Shown here one piece after another: positions 5,872 through 9,088 of a stretch of DNA of 9,088 bases. Under the pieces are notes generated by a model, which saw only the letters and a list, made by a program, of their open reading frames with translations, was not told the origin of the DNA and ran no database searches. The translations under genes and the position numbers were made by a program. Numbering within the stretch: the first letter of the stretch is position 1; the number at the start of each line of letters is the position of its first letter. This DNA is from Pseudomonadota bacterium (GTDB lineage Bacteria > Pseudomonadota > Alphaproteobacteria > Rhizobiales > Devosiaceae). The DNA lies in assembly GCA_023433775.1 (NCBI GenBank), contig JAEYTY010000038.1:1-9088 (forward strand), in the 5' to 3' direction.

Positions 5872-6305
5872 TATTCCTCGCCGCTCCGGGGCGTGCCACG
5901 CAGACTCTTGATGGTCCCGCGGCGCGCCTTGCCCTCCACGCGACGGCGCTTGGAGGCAAGGGTTGGCCGCGTTGCAATGCGGGGCCGCGGCACATGGGCA
6001 CCCTCACGCAACAGGGCAACGAGCCTGGCCAATGCCTCGGCGCGGTTGAGCGGCTGATCGCGGTGGGAATTGGAAACAATAACGACCACGCCATCCTTGG
6101 TGAGACGACTGCCCGCCAGCGCGGCGACGCGACGCTTCATGGGCTCCGGAATATTGGGCGAGTTTTCAAGATCGAAGCGCAATTGCACCGCGCTCGCGAC
6201 CTTGTTGACGTTCTGGCCGCCGGGACCCGATCCGCGAACAAACGTCTCCTCGATTTCTGACGGATCGATGGAGACTGTCCGGGTGATCTGGATAGGTTCG
6301 GCCAT
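5871..6305 (-). CDS. arfB: Alternative ribosome-rescue factor ArfB (peptidyl-tRNA hydrolase, YaeJ/ICT1 type)
   Basis: The 144-residue protein is a codon-independent release factor homologue that hydrolyses peptidyl-tRNA on ribosomes stalled on mRNAs lacking a stop codon. The GGQ motif is at 29-31 within GSGPGGQNVNKV, the class I release-factor signature. There is no codon-recognition domain, which separates it from PrfA and PrfB. The C-terminal tail (about 112-140) is rich in Arg and Lys with KRRRVEGKARRG, as in E. coli YaeJ (140 aa), where the basic tail occupies the empty mRNA channel. The start at 6305 has GGAG 8 bases upstream and a fitting N-terminus (IQITRTVSIDPSEIEETFVR). The gene is convergent with the 593-aa secreted-protein gene. 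Upstream lies a palindromic repeat and then the thrS unit on the same strand, so arfB may be read partly from thrS transcripts unless the repeat ends them. All family hallmarks are present. Confidence 0.95.
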   Translation of the reverse strand: MAEPIQITRTVSIDPSEIEETFVRGSGPGGQNVNKVASAVQLRFDLENSPNIPEPMKRRVAALAGSRLTKDGVVVIVSNSHRDQPLNRAEALARLVALLREGAHVPRPRIATRPTLASKRRRVEGKARRGTIKSLRGTPRSGEE

Positions 6306-6350
6306 GTCCCTCGCTCCGTTGCACCAAGCTGCTCAGCCAATGCTCATCGC

Positions 6351-6480
6351 CTCCCTCCCCCTTGAGGGGAGGGAGTGAGGGTGGGGGTCCGTCGGTGGGC
6401 CACAAACCCACCCCCACCCCAGCTCTGCTAAGGCCCGACGGGCCTAGCGACGCTACCCTCCCCTCACGGGGGAGAGAGGG
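6351..6480. repeat. Compound palindromic extragenic repeat with inverted ends
   Basis: The block between arfB and the small gene at 6511 is a chain of hairpins. CTCCCTCCCC (6351-6360) pairs with GGGGAGGGAG (6366-6375); GGGTGGGGGT (6379-6388) pairs with ACCCCCACCC (6410-6419); AGGCCC (6431-6436) pairs with GGGCCT (6440-6445); and CTCCCC (6458-6463) pairs with GGGGAG (6469-6474). The outer ends are near-identical inverted copies: 6356-6373 and the reverse complement of 6456-6473 agree in 17 of 18 bases. This is typical of a non-coding REP-like or miniature mobile element that recurs between genes. No flanking duplication or ORF is seen. It lies downstream of the thrS unit and upstream of arfB, so it may stabilise or end transcripts. 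Number of genomic copies cannot be seen here. Confidence 0.7.
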
Positions 6481-6510
6481 CAGAAGCCGCTTGTTGCGCT
6501 CCCCCTGAAG

Positions 6511-6741
6511 CTACCGCTTCCAGCGGCCGGAAAAATAGACTTCTTCGTCGTGGATGATCCGGCCCTTTTCGGTCGTCCGGTATTTGCCGGACTGGCCTTC
6601 GACAGCTTCGATCCAGTTCTTCTTGAGCATGACGGCAAAGGTCTTTTCGCCGACATCCTTGAAATCATCCGGGCCAAGGACATTGTCCTCGCCCAGATGA
6701 TAAAGAGCCTTCATTTCCCGATTTGACGGACGCTGCGGCAT
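6511..6741 (-). CDS. Small winged-helix-like hypothetical protein, coupled to thrS
   Basis: The 76-residue product is cytoplasmic with no signal or membrane segment. Residues about 33-63 (FAVMLKKNWIE, then GKYRTTEKGR and a closing helix) have the helix-wing-helix pattern of MarR/PadR-type winged helices, with LKKNWIE like the end of a recognition helix and KYRTTEKG like the wing. The chain is too short for a full MarR domain, so it may be a single winged-helix unit. Its ATG shares one base with the thrS stop (TGATG), and AAAAGG lies about 8 bases upstream inside thrS, so translational coupling to thrS is likely. The tail is rich in aromatic and basic residues (YFSGRWKR). I do not recognise a named family; DNA or RNA binding is inferred from the fold-like pattern only. 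Confidence 0.75.
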   Translation of the reverse strand: MPQRPSNREMKALYHLGEDNVLGPDDFKDVGEKTFAVMLKKNWIEAVEGQSGKYRTTEKGRIIHDEEVYFSGRWKR

Positions 6742-8708
6742 CAGGCGGCCTTTTCGGCTTTTGCCCTGAGATCAGGCGGGGTCGCCTCGGCCATCAGGGC
6801 CACCAGTGCATCCATGAAGGGCTGGACCTGCTGACCTTCGGTGCCGAGGCGGCGGACCGAAATCGTGCCCTCTTCGGCCTCGCGGCGACCGACCACAAAC
6901 AGCAGCGGCACTTTCTGCACCGAGTGCTCGCGCACCTTGTAGTTGATCTTCTCGTTGCGGGTGTCGATCTCGGCGCGAATACCGGCATCGCGGAGCTGGC
7001 GCACCAACTTTTCGGCATACTCGTCGGCTTCCGAAACGATGGTGGTCACAACGACCTGGGTGGGCGCGAGCCAGAGCGGCAGCTTGCCGGAGCTGTTTTC
7101 GATCAGAATGCCGATAAAGCGCTCAAAGCTGCCCAGAACGGCGCGGTGCAACATGATCGGGCGGTGCTTGGCGCCATCGACGCCGACATATTCCGCATCC
7201 AGCCGCTCGGGCAGATTTGGATCGACCTGAAGTGTGCCACACTGCCAGTCGCGGCCGATGGCGTCGGTCAGCACGAATTCCAGCTTGGGACCATAGAAGG
7301 CGCCCTCGCCTGGGAAGACGACATAGTCGTGTCCGGCAGCCTTGCAGGCATTGCCCAGCGCAGCCTCGGCCCGATCCCAGCTCTCTTCCGAACCAATGCG
7401 CTTTTCGGGGCGCGTGGACAGCTTGATGCGCCAATCGGTGAAGCCCAGATCGGCATAGACGCCAGCCAGAAGATCAATGAACTTCTTAGTTTCGGCCTCG
7501 ATCTGCTCCTCGGTGCAGAAGATATGGGCGTCGTCCTGGGTGAAGCCGCGTACGCGCATGATGCCGTGCAGCGCGCCCGAGGGTTCGTAGCGGTTGCAGG
7601 AGCCGAACTCGGCCATGCGCAGCGGCAGGTCGCGATAGGATTTGAGGCCGTGGTTGAACACCTGCACATGGCAGGGGCAGTTCATCGGCTTCAGCGCATT
7701 GACCGTCTTGGTCTTGGCATGTTCCTCATCGACTTCGACGATGAACATATTCTCCTGATAATTGTCCCAGTGGCCGGACGCTTCCCAGAGCTTGCGGCTG
7801 ACGACCTGTGGCGTGTTCACCTCGACATAGCCATCGGCGCGCTGCTTGCGGCGCATAAAGTCCTGCAGGGCGACATAGATGCTCCAGCCTTTAGGATGCC
7901 AGAACACCTGGCCTGGCGCTTCCTCCTGCATGTGGAACAGGTCCATCTCGCGGCCCAGCTTGCGATGGTCGCGCTTTTCGGCCTCTTCCACCATGTGGAG
8001 ATAGGCATCGAGCTCCTCGCGGGTGGCGAAGGCCGTGCCGTAGATGCGCGAGAGCACTTCGCGATTGCTGTCGCCACGCCAATAGGCGCCGGCCACCTTG
8101 GTCAGCTTGAAGGCCTGGCCGACATCTTTGACGGAACGCATATGCGGGCCGCGGCAAAGGTCGATCCACTGGCCCTGCTTGTACATTTTGAGCGACTGAT
8201 CGGACGGGATGGCATCGACCAGTTCAACCTTGAAGTGCTCGCCCTTGGCGCGGAAAAAGTCCTTGGCCTGATCGCGGCTCCAGACTTCCTTGGTGAAGGC
8301 AGCGCCGCGCTCGATGATTTCGGCCATCTTCTTTTCGATTGTGCGGAGCTCTTCCTCGGTGAAGGGGCCGGCTTCGCGGTAGAAATCGTAATAGAAGCCG
8401 TTTTCGATGACGGGGCCGATGGTGACCTGCGTGGCGGGCCAGAGTTCCTGAACCGCTTCGGCCAGCACGTGGGCAGCGTCGTGGCGGATCAGCTCCAGCG
8501 CGTCCTTCGAGCCGGAATCGCGCGTGATGAATTCGAGCGTCCCGTCGACTTCAAGCGGATCGCTGAGATCGGACAGCACGCCATTCCAGCGCATGGCGAT
8601 GGTCTTCTTGGCGAGGCTCTTGGAGATGCCCTCGACCACGGTGGTCCCGGTGGTGCCACGCGGAAAATCGCGAGCTGCACCGTCGGGGAACGTCACCTTG
8701 ATGGTCAT
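6741..8708 (-). CDS. thrS: Threonyl-tRNA synthetase
   Basis: The 655-residue enzyme charges tRNA-Thr with threonine using ATP (E. coli ThrRS has 642). Domains in order: TGS (about 1-64); the second N-terminal editing domain (about 65-235) with HxxxH at 76-80 and C185/H189 in DLCRGPH, the site that clears Ser-tRNA-Thr; the class II catalytic core (about 245-545); and the anticodon-binding domain (about 548-645). The catalytic zinc ligands are all present: Cys344 in MNCPCH, His395 in DDAHIF and His521 in MLHRA. Motif 2 is RYEPSGALHGIMRVRGF and motif 3 is HRAVLGSFERF. The start at 8708 has GGAG 7 bases upstream; an in-frame ATG at 8750 would add 14 residues without a binding site. The short leader has no T-box. 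The downstream winged-helix gene overlaps its stop codon. Identification is certain. Confidence 0.98.
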   Translation of the reverse strand: MTIKVTFPDGAARDFPRGTTGTTVVEGISKSLAKKTIAMRWNGVLSDLSDPLEVDGTLEFITRDSGSKDALELIRHDAAHVLAEAVQELWPATQVTIGPVIENGFYYDFYREAGPFTEEELRTIEKKMAEIIERGAAFTKEVWSRDQAKDFFRAKGEHFKVELVDAIPSDQSLKMYKQGQWIDLCRGPHMRSVKDVGQAFKLTKVAGAYWRGDSNREVLSRIYGTAFATREELDAYLHMVEEAEKRDHRKLGREMDLFHMQEEAPGQVFWHPKGWSIYVALQDFMRRKQRADGYVEVNTPQVVSRKLWEASGHWDNYQENMFIVEVDEEHAKTKTVNALKPMNCPCHVQVFNHGLKSYRDLPLRMAEFGSCNRYEPSGALHGIMRVRGFTQDDAHIFCTEEQIEAETKKFIDLLAGVYADLGFTDWRIKLSTRPEKRIGSEESWDRAEAALGNACKAAGHDYVVFPGEGAFYGPKLEFVLTDAIGRDWQCGTLQVDPNLPERLDAEYVGVDGAKHRPIMLHRAVLGSFERFIGILIENSSGKLPLWLAPTQVVVTTIVSEADEYAEKLVRQLRDAGIRAEIDTRNEKINYKVREHSVQKVPLLFVVGRREAEEGTISVRRLGTEGQQVQPFMDALVALMAEATPPDLRAKAEKAA

Positions 8709-8802
8709 TTTAGGTCTCCATAATTTTTCTGTCGGCGTTTTGTAACGCACGAGGCCGCTGCATTAGCATGAATGCGCGTGAATTCCAGCCATTACATAGT
8801 CT
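8709..8802 (-). promoter_or_regulatory. thrS upstream region
   Basis: These 94 bases separate the GFA-family gene from thrS on the same strand. GGAG lies 7 bases before the thrS ATG. Two small inverted repeats are present: GCGTT (8735-8739) with AACGC (8744-8748), and GCATT (8760-8764) with AATGC (8771-8775). The second could end the upstream transcript or act as an operator; neither has a T-tract. No T-box (specifier loop or T-box sequence) can be drawn in this length. I could not assign a confident -35/-10 pair. Confidence 0.35.
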
Positions 8803-9088
8803 TCAGGTGGGCAGGCCGTCGAACTGTGGCAGCGTGTCGGTGATCTCGTACCACGGGGCCTTGGAGGCGACGAACATATGGAAGGATGGCTTCACCGACG
8901 GCGCATCAACCAGAGATCCCATGGCGACATGGCCGTTTCCGTTTTCCGCAATGTAGGAATAAAGGAATGAGCCGCAGCGGCCACAATGGATGTCATGCGT
9001 GTCGCGCGGATTGCCATAGACCAGGACGCGGCCTTCACCACGCGTGAGACTGATTTTCTCAAAGGCTATGGAGGCCATGGGCTTGAAG
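8803..9088 (-). CDS. GFA (Mss4-like) family protein, 5' part missing at window edge
   Basis: The frame enters from the right edge and stops at TGA 8803-8805, giving 94 visible residues. The visible part has the second zinc-binding CxxC (HCGRCGSFLYS), followed by GHVAMGSLVDAP, a histidine-bearing FHMFV strand and a C-terminal PWYEITDTLPQF. This layout is typical of the GFA/CENP-V family, once named after glutathione-dependent formaldehyde activation; most members have no proven activity. The N-terminal CxC/CxxC zinc ligands expected before residue FKP are outside the window, so ATG 9078 is probably not the true start. It lies 94 bases upstream of thrS on the same strand. The family is confident; the function is not. 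Confidence 0.85.
   Translation of the reverse strand, partial: FKPMASIAFEKISLTRGEGRVLVYGNPRDTHDIHCGRCGSFLYSYIAENGNGHVAMGSLVDAPSVKPSFHMFVASKAPWYEITDTLPQFDGLPT

Noticed and set aside
6306..6510. A transposase remnant or coding gene within the repeat region
   Set aside because: Frames across the palindromic block read as low-complexity Pro/Gly/Arg with no motif; the structure is explained by hairpins alone.
6723..8723. A 666-codon plus-strand open frame opposite thrS
   Set aside because: It is an antisense shadow of a certain gene: GC-rich codon use in thrS suppresses stops on the other strand. The translation has no recognisable domain and no good ribosome binding site.
8709..8802. T-box or other riboswitch control of thrS
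   Set aside because: The gap is too short, no specifier loop or T-box consensus is visible, and T-boxes are not expected for thrS in this group.

Overview
The window looks like chromosomal DNA of a GC-rich alphaproteobacterium, most likely of the order Hyphomicrobiales (a Devosia-like genome would fit). This is inferred from the protein families present (a DUF2336 protein, an alphaproteobacterial-type SLT lytic transglycosylase, ArfB, a GFA-family protein), from a perfect CtrA-type box (TTAA-N7-TTAAC) and from the coding style. No rRNA, tRNA, CRISPR array, transposase or phage gene was seen. The content is core or conserved chromosome rather than a mobile island.

Left block (1-2732, all minus strand). 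In transcription order this holds a YdjA-like nitroreductase, a lytic transglycosylase with a TTG start, a 43-residue single-pass membrane protein starting 15 bases after the transglycosylase stop, and a DUF2336 protein that runs off the left edge. Upstream of the transglycosylase lies a 17-base palindrome that reads as a full CtrA site on both strands. The transglycosylase, the micro-protein and perhaps DUF2336 may therefore form a cell-cycle-controlled envelope or motility unit. This is the most interesting hypothesis in the window.

Middle block (2924-5840, plus strand). Two genes encode Sec-exported proteins of unknown function. The first (322 aa) appears to be built of three beta-sandwich-like units. 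The second (593 aa) is very acidic and has only two cysteines. They diverge from the nitroreductase across a 191-base regulatory gap.

Right block (5871-9088, minus strand). In transcription order this holds a partial GFA-family protein, thrS (threonyl-tRNA synthetase), a 76-aa winged-helix-like protein whose ATG overlaps the thrS stop, a compound palindromic repeat with near-identical inverted ends, and arfB (stalled-ribosome rescue hydrolase). arfB converges on the 593-aa secreted-protein gene, with a hairpin between their stops. thrS and arfB are both translation genes; the repeat sits between the thrS unit and arfB and may end transcripts.

No stretch longer than 300 bases lacks a gene. 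The largest gaps are 6306-6510 (the palindromic repeat), 2733-2923 (divergent promoters) and 3893-4058 (leader of the 593-aa gene).
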